From Marinilabiliales bacterium (lineage in GTDB: Bacteria; Bacteroidota; Bacteroidia; Bacteroidales; F082), in the NCBI GenBank assembly GCA_002869365.1, contig PKTA01000152.1, positions 1-64,000 of the forward strand: DNA of 64,000 nt. Direction: 5' to 3'. The first letter of the stretch is position 1. The number at the start of each line of letters is the position of its first letter. Below the pieces are notes generated by a model, which was not told where the DNA came from, did no database searches, and worked only from the letters and a program-made list of their open reading frames with translations. Shown piece after piece: positions 9,015 through 17,475 of the stretch. The translations under genes were made by a program, and so were the position numbers.

Positions 9015-9971
9015 CTATTTGGTATCATTCTTAAAATTTACTTTTCTTTTTATATGATATATATTTTTATTTGCAGCATTCCTGGAAATCATTTCACCTA
9101 TAAACCCAGCCATAAATAACTGAGTTCCAATAACCATTGCTAATAATCCAAAATAGAACAAAGGTCTCTCTGTCATTTTATAAGCTGCCTCAAAGAACTT
9201 AGTATAAGCCAGATATGAAGCAATAGCAAAACCAATTAAGAAAATAAAAGTTCCCATTGCTCCAAAAAAATGCATTGGTCGTTGTCCGAATTTTGAAATA
9301 AAATACAATGATAATAAATCCAGATAACCTTTTAGGAAACGATCGAGACCGAATTTTGTTATACCGTATTTTCTTTTTTGGTGAACTACTACTTTTTCAC
9401 CAATCTTATAATATCCTTCTTTACGTGCTATTATTGGAATATAGCGGTGCATTTCACTATAAAGTTCTATGCTTTTAACAACTTCATTTTTATAGGCTTT
9501 CAGCCCACAGTTCATATCGTGAAGTTTGGTTTTAAAAAGCCTGCGGGTTGTCCAATTAAAAAAACGAGATGGAACATTTTTCATTAGTTTCGAGTCGTAA
9601 CGTTTTTTCTTCCATCCTGACACTATATCAAAATCCTCTTCTTTAATCATTTTATAAAGTCCGGGGATTTCATCAGGGCTATCCTGTAAATCGGCGTCCA
9701 TTGTTATTACTACATCGCCTTGTACAATTTTAAAAGCCTCGTTAAGAGCAGCCGATTTGCCGTAATTTCTTCTGAACGACAAGCCTTTAACATTCTCATT
9801 ATCTTTCGATAATTTTTCAATAACTTTCCATGAGGTATCACCGGATCCATCGTCAACATAAACGATTTCAAATGAAAAATGATTGGATTTCATTATGCGT
9901 AAAATCCAATCATTAAGTTCTTTTAGCGATTCCTCTTCATTGTATAAAGGAACTACTACTGAAATATCCAT
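9015..9971 (-). CDS. GT2 polyprenyl-phosphate sugar synthase-like (DPM1/GtrB type)
   Basis: A 318-residue membrane-associated GT2. The N-terminal GT-A domain shows VVPLYNEEESL, VYVDDGSGDTSW and the DxD region TMDADLQDSPDEIP; NCGLKAYK near residue 156 is characteristic of the dolichyl-phosphate mannose synthase/GtrB branch. Two hydrophobic segments between about 235 and 295 are the usual C-terminal membrane anchors. The likely reaction is transfer of a sugar to undecaprenyl phosphate for later use outside the membrane. Start ATG is 9969-9971. The DUF4199 gene ends 12 bases upstream, so the two may be co-transcribed. Confidence 0.9.
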   Translation of the reverse strand: MDISVVVPLYNEEESLKELNDWILRIMKSNHFSFEIVYVDDGSGDTSWKVIEKLSKDNENVKGLSFRRNYGKSAALNEAFKIVQGDVVITMDADLQDSPDEIPGLYKMIKEEDFDIVSGWKKKRYDSKLMKNVPSRFFNWTTRRLFKTKLHDMNCGLKAYKNEVVKSIELYSEMHRYIPIIARKEGYYKIGEKVVVHQKRKYGITKFGLDRFLKGYLDLLSLYFISKFGQRPMHFFGAMGTFIFLIGFAIASYLAYTKFFEAAYKMTERPLFYFGLLAMVIGTQLFMAGFIGEMISRNAANKNIYHIKRKVNFKNDTK

Positions 9972-9983
9972 CTTATTTTTTTT

Positions 9984-10511
9984 CTAAGCAATATTAATAT
10001 CTTCTCGCTTGGCAAAGATAGAAATTAATAAGGAGAAAATTAAAGAAACTAAAGTGTACCAAAAAATGGTCGTAGCAGTCATACCCGCAGGGGAAGTAAA
10101 GATTTCAACAAAACCCATTGCCCTATCTAAATCTTCATCACTCATATTAGGATTACTTTGCAGCACACTTTCTTCAGCTTGAACCATGGCTTGTTCCAAT
10201 ATACTTGGATCAATATACGTAAGGTATATATATGTAAAAATTGCAAATATAACAGAGGCAAATAAGCCTGTTAACAAACCAACTGTTACGCCTTTACCAT
10301 ACGACAAGAATCCGTTTTGGTGTTTATCTCTAAAATTAATAATAACAAAGTAGAGCACTATTGCTGTTATTACATAAGAAACAGCAGCCAGCCACTGGTT
10401 TTCGTTAAGCCCTACTAAATAAAGAATTAGCGAGTACACAACTAATATTATACCCAGTAAAATTCCTGCTGTAAGCGATGGCATAAATGCCGGTTTACTA
10501 TTATTATCCAT
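9984..10511 (-). CDS. DUF4199 family membrane protein
   Basis: A 175-residue protein with four hydrophobic helices (about 12-34, 40-60, 75-100 and 150-170). The pattern, with a conserved glycine-rich YGKGVTVGLLTGLFASVIFA segment and an acidic stretch between helices 3 and 4, matches DUF4199, a Bacteroidetes-specific inner-membrane family without known function. In many genomes of this phylum it precedes a DPM1-like GT2, as it does here. Start ATG is 10509-10511. Confidence 0.85.
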   Translation of the reverse strand: MDNNSKPAFMPSLTAGILLGIILVVYSLILYLVGLNENQWLAAVSYVITAIVLYFVIINFRDKHQNGFLSYGKGVTVGLLTGLFASVIFAIFTYIYLTYIDPSILEQAMVQAEESVLQSNPNMSDEDLDRAMGFVEIFTSPAGMTATTIFWYTLVSLIFSLLISIFAKREDINIA

Positions 10512-10559
10512 ATCGTTAGTTTTAAATTTATGTAAAAGTAAAAAAAACTTATAATAAAT

Positions 10560-10590
10560 GTTGCAGTTTTAGAAACAATATTTACTTTTG
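10560..10590 (+). promoter_or_regulatory. Promoter of the SRP RNA gene
   Basis: The -7 element TACTTTTG (10583-10590) fits TAnnTTTG, with GTTG (10560-10563) 19 bases upstream as the -33 element. The RNA begins about six bases downstream. Confidence 0.75.
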
Positions 10591-10595
10591 CCGAC

Positions 10596-10699
10596 GGGTA
10601 AGTCTCATACGACCAGCTCCTGCTGAATTCCCCCAGGTCCGGAAGGAAGCAAGGGTAGGCGGTTGTAGCGGTGCGATGTGAGTAGCTTACCCTTTTTTT
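10596..10699 (+). ncRNA. ffs: Small signal recognition particle RNA (4.5S type) with terminator tail
   Basis: The RNA component of the bacterial SRP, which binds Ffh and targets membrane proteins. The universally conserved domain IV apex is present as CAGGTCCGGAAGGAAGCA (10634-10651). The ends pair: GGGTAAG at 10596-10602 with CTTACCC at 10686-10692. A T run follows immediately (10693-10699), giving a built-in terminator. The length of about 97 nt suits the short Gram-negative form. Confidence 0.95.
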
Positions 10700-10841
10700 G
10701 TGCCCATTTCCTAAATTTCTATCTACTATATTACTGATATACTTAAAGTTACAGATTTGCTTTACTCAAAGTAATGAAATAATTAATTACGTTTCCTTTT
10801 TTAATAAATTATAAGTATAGATGATTATTCACAAATCCGAT

Positions 10842-10849
10842 TAAATTTG
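10842..10849 (+). promoter_or_regulatory. Probable -7 element upstream of the Sua5/YciO gene
   Basis: TAAATTTG matches TAnnTTTG and lies 29 bases before the ATG at 10879. No clear -33 element was found at the right spacing. Confidence 0.4.
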
Positions 10850-10878
10850 CAATGTAATGAATAATAAAAAAATTAAAA

Positions 10879-11493
10879 ATGTTGTTGAAGATACATCCGG
10901 AAAATCCTGAGCAAAGGCATATACGTCAGGTTGTTGAATGCCTGAATAAGGGAGGTACAGTTATTTTTCCTACAGATACAGTATACGGGGTTGGAGTGAG
11001 TGTTTATAAACCTGCGGCTTTCGAAAGATTGATAAGTTTAAAGGGGATAAAGAAAAAAGATGCTCAGTTTTCATTTATTTTCAACAATATGAGCATGATT
11101 GCAGGTTTTACAAAGCCATTTTCAACAGATATTTACAGACTAATAAAAAGAAATTTACCCGGGCCATTCACTTTTATTCTAAACGCAAACAGTAATGTTC
11201 CAAAAATATTCCAAACCAAAAAGAAAACAATTGGAATTCGTATACCCGACAATCCAATATTAGTTGATATTGTTACTCAATTGGAACGACCATTATTAAG
11301 CACCTCCATATACGACAGTGACAAGGTGGTTGAGTATACTAGTGATCCTATGTTAATAGAATTGAGTTTCGGCAACAAAGTTGATATAGTTATAGACGGT
11401 GGTTTTGGGGGCAATATTCCCTCTACTGTGGTAGACTGCACCAGTGATATTCCGGAAATTATACGTCAAGGAAAAGGGGAGTTAATGGAGTAA
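10879..11493 (+). CDS. Sua5/YciO/YrdC family protein (threonylcarbamoyl-AMP synthase-like)
   Basis: A 204-residue single-domain protein of the family that makes threonylcarbamoyl-AMP from Thr, bicarbonate and ATP for t6A modification of ANN-decoding tRNAs. The substrate-binding entrance FPTDTVYGVGVSVYK (residues about 30-45) and GPFTFILNA, TIGIRIPDNPI and LLSTSIYDSD are recognisable. The short length without the Sua5 C-terminal domain, and the ending IIRQGKGELME, point to the YciO/TsaC-type branch. YciO proteins are less active in tRNA modification, so the exact role is open. It stands alone between the SRP RNA and tRNA-Lys. Confidence 0.88.
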   Translation: MLLKIHPENPEQRHIRQVVECLNKGGTVIFPTDTVYGVGVSVYKPAAFERLISLKGIKKKDAQFSFIFNNMSMIAGFTKPFSTDIYRLIKRNLPGPFTFILNANSNVPKIFQTKKKTIGIRIPDNPILVDIVTQLERPLLSTSIYDSDKVVEYTSDPMLIELSFGNKVDIVIDGGFGGNIPSTVVDCTSDIPEIIRQGKGELME

Positions 11494-11579
11494 AAGTCTG
11501 GTTTATAAATATTTACCAAACTCCAATATCACATAAAAAAAATTAATTCAAAAAAAAATTAATTTTTTACCCAAAAAAG

Positions 11580-11609
11580 TTTGTCTTCCTAAAAAAAGTA
11601 CTATTTTTG
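11580..11609 (+). promoter_or_regulatory. Promoter of tRNA-Lys, near-consensus
   Basis: TTTG (11580-11583) and TATTTTTG (11602-11609) are separated by 18 bases, close to the ideal Bacteroidetes arrangement. The tRNA starts 20 bases downstream. Confidence 0.85.
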
Positions 11610-11628
11610 CACCTCCTTTTTAGGGAAT

Positions 11629-11701
11629 GATTCCCTAGCTCAGTCGGTAGAGCAACGGCCTTTTAAGCCGTGGGTCCTGGGTTCGAGCCCCAGGGGGATC
11701 A
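11629..11701 (+). tRNA. tRNA-Lys, anticodon TTT
   Basis: A 73-nt cloverleaf. The acceptor strands GATTCCC (11629-11635) and GGGGATC (11694-11700) pair with one G-T. The D arm begins AGCTCAGTCGGTAGAGC, the anticodon arm is ACGGC / GCCGT around loop CTTTTAA with anticodon TTT, and the T arm holds GGTTCGAGCCCC. The discriminator is A and CCA is not encoded in full. Confidence 0.97.
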
Positions 11702-11715
11702 CATAACATTTTTTA

Positions 11716-11747
11716 CCCCTCAACGTATATCGTTGAGGGGTTTTTTT
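11716..11747 (+). terminator. Rho-independent terminator after tRNA-Lys
   Basis: A perfect 10-bp stem, CCCCTCAACG (11716-11725) with CGTTGAGGGG (11731-11740), closes a TATAT loop and is followed by seven T. Confidence 0.95.
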
Positions 11748-11827
11748 ATGCCCAATTTCAGGGGCGAAGAAGTTTATCCCGAAAGGCGGAATTAATTCAG
11801 GATGCCAATATTGGAACCAAATAAAAA

Positions 11828-12604
11828 CTACCCAAACAAGCCCTCCACTAATCCGCCATCATGAGAAATCGTTTGTCCTGTAACATATCTTGACAAAGGA
11901 GAAAGCAGCCACAATGCAAGACTTGCCATTTCATCAGGGTTTCCCATAGGTTTAATAGGTAAGTTTTTCTCAAAAACCAACTTTGCTTCATCTTCTGTAA
12001 TTTTTAGATTGGAAGCAGTATTTTTATAAAGTCGCTTCATGGCTGAGGTTTCATGATAGCCGGGAGCTAAAATATTAATTGTAATTCCTTTATCGGCAAC
12101 TTCCCTTGAAAGAGTTTTGGCCATTCCAACTATGGCAGGTCTCAGGGCGTTACTTAAAATTAGATTTGGCACTTGCTGCTTAACAGAAACACTTTCTATA
12201 TATACAATTCTGCCATAATTATTTTTCTCCATAATTGGAATAAGCTTTTTTGTAAATGAAATTTTCCATTTTACAACCGTATTCCATGCCGATTCCCAGG
12301 CATCCATATCAATATCGAAAAATCCTCCGGCAGGAGGTCCTCCGGCATTAATAAGCACTCCCGACAAATGATTGTCACCCAGCATATTAATAACTTTATT
12401 TTGTATTTCCTCACTGGTAATATCGCCAGCAACAATTTTTATCTTTTCAGGGAATTTTAATTGAAGTGAATTCAATTTTTCTTCAGTCCTGCTGATAGCA
12501 ATTACACTGGCTCCTTCTTCAGCTAATGCAGATGCTATTGATCTACCAAAGCCTGCTCCGGCGCCACCTACTATAAATAATTTGTTCAATATGCTGAGTT
12601 CCAT
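11828..12604 (-). CDS. SDR family oxidoreductase with altered catalytic Tyr/Lys
   Basis: A classical-size SDR of 258 residues. The cofactor loop is GGAGAGFGRS at residues 13-22 and NAG appears as LINAGGPPAGG. The segment that normally holds Ser-x12-Tyr-x3-Lys reads SVSVKQQVPNLILSNALRPA: the Ser is present, but Ser and Arg stand where Tyr and Lys are expected. A subgroup of bacterial SDRs shows this same LSNALR-type substitution, so the enzyme may use a different mechanism or bind without reduction. C-terminal VTGQTISHDGGLVEGLFG is normal. Start ATG is 12602-12604. Confidence 0.85.
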   Translation of the reverse strand: MELSILNKLFIVGGAGAGFGRSIASALAEEGASVIAISRTEEKLNSLQLKFPEKIKIVAGDITSEEIQNKVINMLGDNHLSGVLINAGGPPAGGFFDIDMDAWESAWNTVVKWKISFTKKLIPIMEKNNYGRIVYIESVSVKQQVPNLILSNALRPAIVGMAKTLSREVADKGITINILAPGYHETSAMKRLYKNTASNLKITEDEAKLVFEKNLPIKPMGNPDEMASLALWLLSPLSRYVTGQTISHDGGLVEGLFG

Positions 12605-12641
12605 ATATTTTGATTTTTAATTTTATTAAAAAATACCTTAG

Positions 12642-12649
12642 CAAAATTA
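12642..12649 (-). promoter_or_regulatory. Probable -7 element for the SDR gene
   Basis: The minus strand reads TAATTTTG, matching TAnnTTTG, 38 bases before the SDR start codon. No convincing -33 element was seen. Confidence 0.4.
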
Positions 12650-12728
12650 TATTAAAAATATTAGAAGTTAGGAATACTGTTCTAATACATTTCAAAAATA
12701 ATATTTTAGTTTATGCTTTAAAAATACA

Positions 12729-12736
12729 TACTTTTG
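12729..12736 (+). promoter_or_regulatory. -7 element for the EamA transporter gene
   Basis: TACTTTTG matches TAnnTTTG and lies 17 bases before the ATG at 12753, implying a leader of only about ten bases. A TTTA at 12710-12713 is a possible weak -33 element. Confidence 0.6.
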
Positions 12737-12752
12737 CAGGCGATTTTAAAAA

Positions 12753-13664
12753 ATGGAATTGAAGCAAAGTCATATTATAACGGGAACAATAGCCATTAGC
12801 ATTTCAGCTATACTTTGGGGCTTCGATGGTGTTGTTTTAACTCCACGACTTTACAATCTGAACGTATCATATGTAGTACTAATCCTCCATCTCCTGCCCT
12901 TCTTATTGATGAACTTGTTTTTGTTCAATCAATATAAACAACTAAAGAATTTTGTAAGACAGGATTTTATCCTTTTTGCTATGGTGGCCATTTTTGGTGG
13001 TAGCATAGGCACCATGACCATAGTAAAAGCATTATTTCTGGTAAATTTCGAACAGTTATCAGTAGTAGTTCTCCTTCAGAAACTGCAACCTATATTTGCT
13101 ATCATACTAGCCAGAATACTATTAAAAGAGAGAATAAGAAAACATTTTGCACTATGGGCCAGCATTGCCATTGCTGCCAGTTACTTTTTAACTTTTGGTT
13201 TAAATTTACCTAATTTAAATACAGATTCAAGAACTATAGAAGCTGCTATGTATGCACTCCTTGCAGCATTTGCCTTTGGTAGTTCAACAGTTTTCTCAAA
13301 GAAGATTTTACTAAATCATAATTTTATAACGGCTACCTTTTTCAGGTATATGTTTACAACTATTTTTATGTTGATTTTTGTTTTGATAACGGGCTATTAT
13401 ACAGAAATTAACAATACTACCACTTCAAATTGGCTTTACTTTATATTAATTGGTGTTACTACAGGATCGGGAGCAATTTTCATCTATTATTATGGTTTGA
13501 GGAGAGTGAAAGCCATAGTTGCCACTATGAGTGAATTATTATTTCCAATATCAGCAATAATTTTTGATTATCTTATTAACGATAGTATGCTTTCACCGGT
13601 TCAACTTATTAGTGCCGGAGTAATGGTATTCGCACTTATAAAGTTAAATTCCAAGAAAAATTAA
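12753..13664 (+). CDS. EamA/DMT superfamily transporter
   Basis: A 303-residue inner-membrane protein with ten hydrophobic helices arranged as two EamA repeats (about 10-145 and 160-300), the standard 5+5 design of drug/metabolite exporters. The first repeat contains GSIGTMTIVKALFLVNFEQ and LLQKLQPIFAIILARILLKE; the second ends LLFPISAIIFDYLINDSM, matching the family's helix 9 pattern. Members export amino acids, nucleotides or small metabolites; nothing here reveals the substrate. The gene is monocistronic and divergent from the SDR gene. Confidence 0.9.
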   Translation: MELKQSHIITGTIAISISAILWGFDGVVLTPRLYNLNVSYVVLILHLLPFLLMNLFLFNQYKQLKNFVRQDFILFAMVAIFGGSIGTMTIVKALFLVNFEQLSVVVLLQKLQPIFAIILARILLKERIRKHFALWASIAIAASYFLTFGLNLPNLNTDSRTIEAAMYALLAAFAFGSSTVFSKKILLNHNFITATFFRYMFTTIFMLIFVLITGYYTEINNTTTSNWLYFILIGVTTGSGAIFIYYYGLRRVKAIVATMSELLFPISAIIFDYLINDSMLSPVQLISAGVMVFALIKLNSKKN

Positions 13665-13785
13665 ATTCTATTAGGTTTAATAATTACTAAATCACAGTGT
13701 TAAAAATTTAAACCTGAAATTTATTAATTGGGTAAAATTGATATTATCTATTTACTATCTTTATGCAAACTTTAAAAATGAAAAT

Positions 13786-14031
13786 ATGAATAGTGATATA
13801 AAATTAGTATTTACCGGAAGTAGAGTTGAAGGTTTATTTCTAAAAGACTTACTTTATGAAAACAATATTGGAAGCATAGTAAAAGATGTATTTCAATCTA
13901 GCGTACAAGCCGGATGGGCTGATGGCCTACCTGAAGATACTATAAGGATTTTCGTTGAAGATGAATATTTTGACGAGGCAAAATCAATTCTAGAAGAGTA
14001 TTTCACTAACAGAGATAAAAAACAGGATTAA
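13786..14031 (+). CDS. DUF2007 domain protein (putative signal-transducing)
   Basis: A small soluble protein of 81 residues. Its core, LVFTGSRVEGLFLKDLLYEN, then GSIVKDVFQ and a late IRIFVEDEYFDEAKSILEEY, matches the DUF2007 ferredoxin-like fold. The reading frame extends upstream to a TTG at 13738, but the ATG at 13786 places the conserved beta strand near the N-terminus as in the family. Its TAA overlaps the next gene's ATG by one base (TAATG), which suggests translational coupling with the aminotransferase. Confidence 0.75.
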   Translation: MNSDIKLVFTGSRVEGLFLKDLLYENNIGSIVKDVFQSSVQAGWADGLPEDTIRIFVEDEYFDEAKSILEEYFTNRDKKQD

Positions 14032-14861
14032 TGGAAACTTGCCTTCTTTCTTATTATTTGCATAACAAAGAAGTTAAAAGTAGTTGCGATTTCAATTTAA
14101 CAATTAACTCAATTACCATAGGAGTATATGAAGTTATCAGGGTTATTGATGGAAAACCATTATACCTTGAAAGTCACATAGATAGATTCTACAACTCATG
14201 TAAAATTTCTAACATAAATACTAGTATTACATTTCATGAAATAAAAAAAAGAATACAAATATTAATAGAACTAAATTCAATTTCAACTGGCAATATAAAA
14301 TGGGCCTTAATTGTTGAGAATAACCAGCAGAATTTTTATTTATGGCTATCTCCATATTTCTACCCCTCAGACGAATTAGTTGAAAGTGGCATAAGTTGTG
14401 AATTATATAAAGCAACAAGGGACAATCCTAATTCGAAAAACTTCAAAGAACTTTTACAAAATAAAATACGTAAGTATATTATTGATAAGGAACTTTATGA
14501 ACTTATTCTTATTGATGAGAACAACAAGATTTATGAAGGCAGTAGAACAAATTTATTTTTTTCAAAAGACAATAAATTATTTACCAGCAAGGATAGTGAT
14601 GTGTTGCAAGGTATTAGCAGAGATAAAGTAATTGAAATATGTAATAAAAATGAAATCATCATTACTAAAAGGGATATTTATGCCTCTGAAATTAATACTT
14701 TTGACTTTGCCTTTTTAAGCGGAACCTCGATTAATATTTTACCAATTAAAAATATTGGTGAATTGGTATTCAGAACAGATAGTGAACTATTTATCAGAAT
14801 ACTTGAACTTTATAAGTTAAAAGTTAAATCCTATATCAATGAGTTTGAATGGAATTTGTAA
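14031..14861 (+). CDS. Aminotransferase class IV (ADC lyase/branched-chain aminotransferase fold)
   Basis: A 276-residue PLP enzyme of fold type IV. Residues 29-50 show GVYEVIRVIDGKPLYLESHI, the entry motif of the family; ELILIDENNKIYEGSRTNLF near 155-175 matches the PLP-phosphate region, and FLSGTSINILPIKNIG matches the late S/T-T motif. The catalytic Lys is likely the one in NPNSKNFKE. It could be a 4-amino-4-deoxychorismate lyase for folate synthesis, a branched-chain aminotransferase or a D-amino acid transaminase; the moderate length favours the lyase-like group, without certainty. Coupled to the DUF2007 gene. Confidence 0.82.
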   Translation: METCLLSYYLHNKEVKSSCDFNLTINSITIGVYEVIRVIDGKPLYLESHIDRFYNSCKISNINTSITFHEIKKRIQILIELNSISTGNIKWALIVENNQQNFYLWLSPYFYPSDELVESGISCELYKATRDNPNSKNFKELLQNKIRKYIIDKELYELILIDENNKIYEGSRTNLFFSKDNKLFTSKDSDVLQGISRDKVIEICNKNEIIITKRDIYASEINTFDFAFLSGTSINILPIKNIGELVFRTDSELFIRILELYKLKVKSYINEFEWNL

Positions 14862-14877
14862 TTTTACATAAAAAAAA

Positions 14878-15717
14878 TTGAGATATTTAAATATATACAT
14901 AGCACTGATATTTTCTTTTTTGATATTGTCAAATACTAAGGGTCAAAACAAAACAGTCCCCGATAAATTTTGTATATCAGTCACTGAAGATCAATTGTTT
15001 AAAAGAATCAATCTGTTTAGAGTAGAAAATGGAAAAACAAGTATTGAAAACTCGGTTTCACTTAGTTACGTTGCAAAACTTCATGTAGATGATTTACAGG
15101 AAAACCATCCTGACACAAGTATTTGTAACCTATCAAGTTGGTCGGATAAAGGTGAGTGGTCGGCATGTTGTTATAACTCTTATGTGCCTAATCCCGATTG
15201 TATGTGGGATAAACCAAAAGAAATAACATCATTCAAATACAGAGGCTATGAACTTGCTCTTTATTTTGAAGATGACTTTGATGTTGATACTGTAATGCAA
15301 CTCATACAGTCGTCGAAAGAAGCCAGAGATATGATATTAACCAATGGAAATTACAAACAAAAAAAATGGATTTGCGGAGGCTTTGGTATTAATGATCATT
15401 ATGTTTCAATATGGTTTGCACAAAGACCTGACAAAGAGGGAAGCCCGGGTATATGCAAAGGTGAAAAATTGCAAGTTGACAGTTTGGAAATAAAACAAGT
15501 GAGTTTCTACTTGATAGTAGCAAGTTTCCAATCGGTTAAAGATGCCAGAGAGGCTCTTAAAAGACTTAAACAAAATGGTTACAAAGAATCGGGAATATTA
15601 AGGTCGGATAGCAATATTAGATTGTATATTAATAAATTCGAGGGCTTAAAGGAGGCTATGTACTTTAAACAGAACTTACCATACACATATAATGATTCAT
15701 GGATTTATAAACAATAA
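14878..15717 (+). CDS. Secreted CAP-like protein with C-terminal SPOR domain, TTG start
   Basis: A 279-residue exported protein. Residues 1-22 are a signal peptide (MRYLNIYIALIFSFLILSNT, then KGQ). Residues about 35-195 resemble a CAP/SCP-like domain: a helix LFKRINLFRVENGK, a later His-containing region, CNLSSWSDKGEWSACCY and a terminal YVSIWFAQRPD. Residues about 208-279 look like a SPOR domain (SFYLIVASFQSVKDAREALK), which binds denuded peptidoglycan. The TTG at 14878 is the only reasonable start: an in-frame TAA lies nine bases upstream and the signal peptide begins at once. The role is probably at the cell wall. Confidence 0.75.
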   Translation: MRYLNIYIALIFSFLILSNTKGQNKTVPDKFCISVTEDQLFKRINLFRVENGKTSIENSVSLSYVAKLHVDDLQENHPDTSICNLSSWSDKGEWSACCYNSYVPNPDCMWDKPKEITSFKYRGYELALYFEDDFDVDTVMQLIQSSKEARDMILTNGNYKQKKWICGGFGINDHYVSIWFAQRPDKEGSPGICKGEKLQVDSLEIKQVSFYLIVASFQSVKDAREALKRLKQNGYKESGILRSDSNIRLYINKFEGLKEAMYFKQNLPYTYNDSWIYKQ

Positions 15718-15820
15718 AGCAGTTTTTTTGATTTATTCAAAAAAGATAAAATACAAGATTTTTTAAATATTATATTATTTAAATTAAATATTAAAAGGGA
15801 AATAAACTAAATAAAAACTA

Positions 15821-16867
15821 ATGGAATTCTATGAAAAATTTTGGAATAGTTACAGAGGCTTAAAGTTCTGGGTTATTGCAGCCTCATTTGTAATTATCGT
15901 AGCAGGTTTAAAAACAGCCTCTAATTTAGTTACAATAGTACTTATTGCTCTGTTTCTAACTTCAATTTCAATGTCGCCGTTTCTTTGGCTCAGAAAGAAA
16001 AAAATACCAGACATCTTTGCATTAATAATAGTAATCCTGGGCATATTTATAATTCTTTACCTGTTTGGGTTTCTGCTTACTTCTTCCTTAAGTGGCTTCA
16101 ATGAAAAACTCCCATTTTATGAGCAAAAGTTATTAGCTTCCTGGGATACTCTTTACACATTTTTATTCAGCAAAGGTTTAATCGACAAGACTTTCGATAT
16201 CAGAAATTTAATTAATAGCCTCGACTTAATTTCATCTTCTAAATCATTTGTATCATCATTACCCAGAATAGTTGGTGATCCATTTTTAGTATTTTTTATT
16301 TTTATTTTTATGATGTTAGAAGTAAAAAGTTTTGGAAAGAAAATGGCTATTATGTCAACTAACTCTCTTAAAGGATTCGAAAAAGTTATAAAAAACATTA
16401 GGGTATATTTCGGTATTAAAACATTAACAAGTTTGGCTACGGGTATCATTGTATATGTAGCATTGCTTATTATTGGTGTCGACTTTGCACTACTATGGGG
16501 ACTTTTGGCATTTATGCTTAATTTTATTCCAAGTATTGGATCAATAATTGCCGCCATACCTGCTATAATACTAGCATTCATTCAATTAGGAATTTTTGAA
16601 GGAATTGCAACCTCTATAGTTTATCTCATAGTAAATTCACTTATTGGGAGCATAATAGAACCTCCACTAATGGGCAGAAACCTGGGTCTGTCGCCATTAA
16701 TTGTTTTTGTTTCATTACTGTTTTGGGGATATATTCTTGGTCCGGTTGGAATGCTAATTGCTGCACCCCTGACAATGATTTTAAAAATAATTTTTGACAA
16801 TAGGGAACAGACAAAAGATATCGGAATGTTGTTGGGAGATGAGGCTTCAATTAATGAAAAAGTATAA
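15821..16867 (+). CDS. AI-2E family transporter (PerM/YdiK-like)
   Basis: A 348-residue polytopic membrane protein with about eight hydrophobic segments. The order (two N-terminal helices, a helical amphipathic stretch at about 90-150, then a C-terminal block containing LLWGLLAFMLNFIPSIGSII and NSLIGSIIEPPLMGRNLGL) is the signature of the AI-2E/PerM family. Proteins of this family have been linked to autoinducer-2 export, ion antiport or general efflux, so naming the substrate would be guesswork. It sits 6 bases before a small membrane-anchored gene and probably shares its transcript. Confidence 0.92.
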   Translation: MEFYEKFWNSYRGLKFWVIAASFVIIVAGLKTASNLVTIVLIALFLTSISMSPFLWLRKKKIPDIFALIIVILGIFIILYLFGFLLTSSLSGFNEKLPFYEQKLLASWDTLYTFLFSKGLIDKTFDIRNLINSLDLISSSKSFVSSLPRIVGDPFLVFFIFIFMMLEVKSFGKKMAIMSTNSLKGFEKVIKNIRVYFGIKTLTSLATGIIVYVALLIIGVDFALLWGLLAFMLNFIPSIGSIIAAIPAIILAFIQLGIFEGIATSIVYLIVNSLIGSIIEPPLMGRNLGLSPLIVFVSLLFWGYILGPVGMLIAAPLTMILKIIFDNREQTKDIGMLLGDEASINEKV

Positions 16868-16873
16868 TAAGTA

Positions 16874-17305
16874 ATGACAGATATAGTAACATATGTAGTG
16901 GTGTTTGGGCTGCTTATTGCAGGCGTAATAGTATATCAGGTACGTTATGGAAAACCACGCCCACACTGGCTTTCACATCAAGTATTTCCTGATTTGAAAC
17001 TCTGGATTTTAGTGGAAAAAAAAGATGGAAAACATAAATTCTTAATTATAAGAACTCAACAGGATAATAATATTAAAACTTATACTCCTTTTGTGGAGTT
17101 AATAAATACCTCCAGAGAAAAATTAAAAGTTGAAATTCCGAATATAAATCCTCAAATTTCTAAAACTCCGGAGAACAAAACAACTTTCGAATATAAGTAT
17201 GATTTCGCAACTTTTTCTAAAGTATTAAAAAACAACTACTTCAAATTCTCCACCTTTAAAATATCCGTTGAAAATAACAAAGGACAAATGTATAAATCAC
17301 ATTAA
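16874..17305 (+). CDS. Hypothetical membrane-anchored protein
   Basis: I do not recognise this 143-residue protein. It has one N-terminal hydrophobic helix (residues 4-22, VTYVVVFGLLIAGVIVYQV), then a soluble lysine-rich part of beta-strand character with no cysteines and no motif I can name. Six bases separate it from the AI-2E transporter stop, so the pair is probably one operon. The composition matches the neighbours, which argues against recent transfer. Confidence 0.6.
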   Translation: MTDIVTYVVVFGLLIAGVIVYQVRYGKPRPHWLSHQVFPDLKLWILVEKKDGKHKFLIIRTQQDNNIKTYTPFVELINTSREKLKVEIPNINPQISKTPENKTTFEYKYDFATFSKVLKNNYFKFSTFKISVENNKGQMYKSH

Positions 17306-17314
17306 CTTGCCTTT

Positions 17315-17382
17315 GACAAACGTTGGACAATTTTCCGCCCCGATAGCGGCAAGTATAACTAAAAAAATTTTTTTTATTTTTT
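17315..17382 (+). terminator. Possible terminator or structured RNA after the small membrane protein gene
   Basis: ACTTGCC (17315-17321) and GGCAAGT (17348-17354) form an inverted repeat enclosing a small CCGC/GCGG pair (17335-17338 with 17346-17349 overlapping). A T-rich stretch follows (17368-17382). The long loop and distance to the T run make this a weak terminator call. Confidence 0.35.
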
Positions 17383-17475
17383 ATCCGATTATTAAAACTT
17401 AGAATTCAGAATACTTATTAACTATTCCTTGTAAATAAAATAAAATGTGCTGGTAAAACTATACCCATATTTTAA

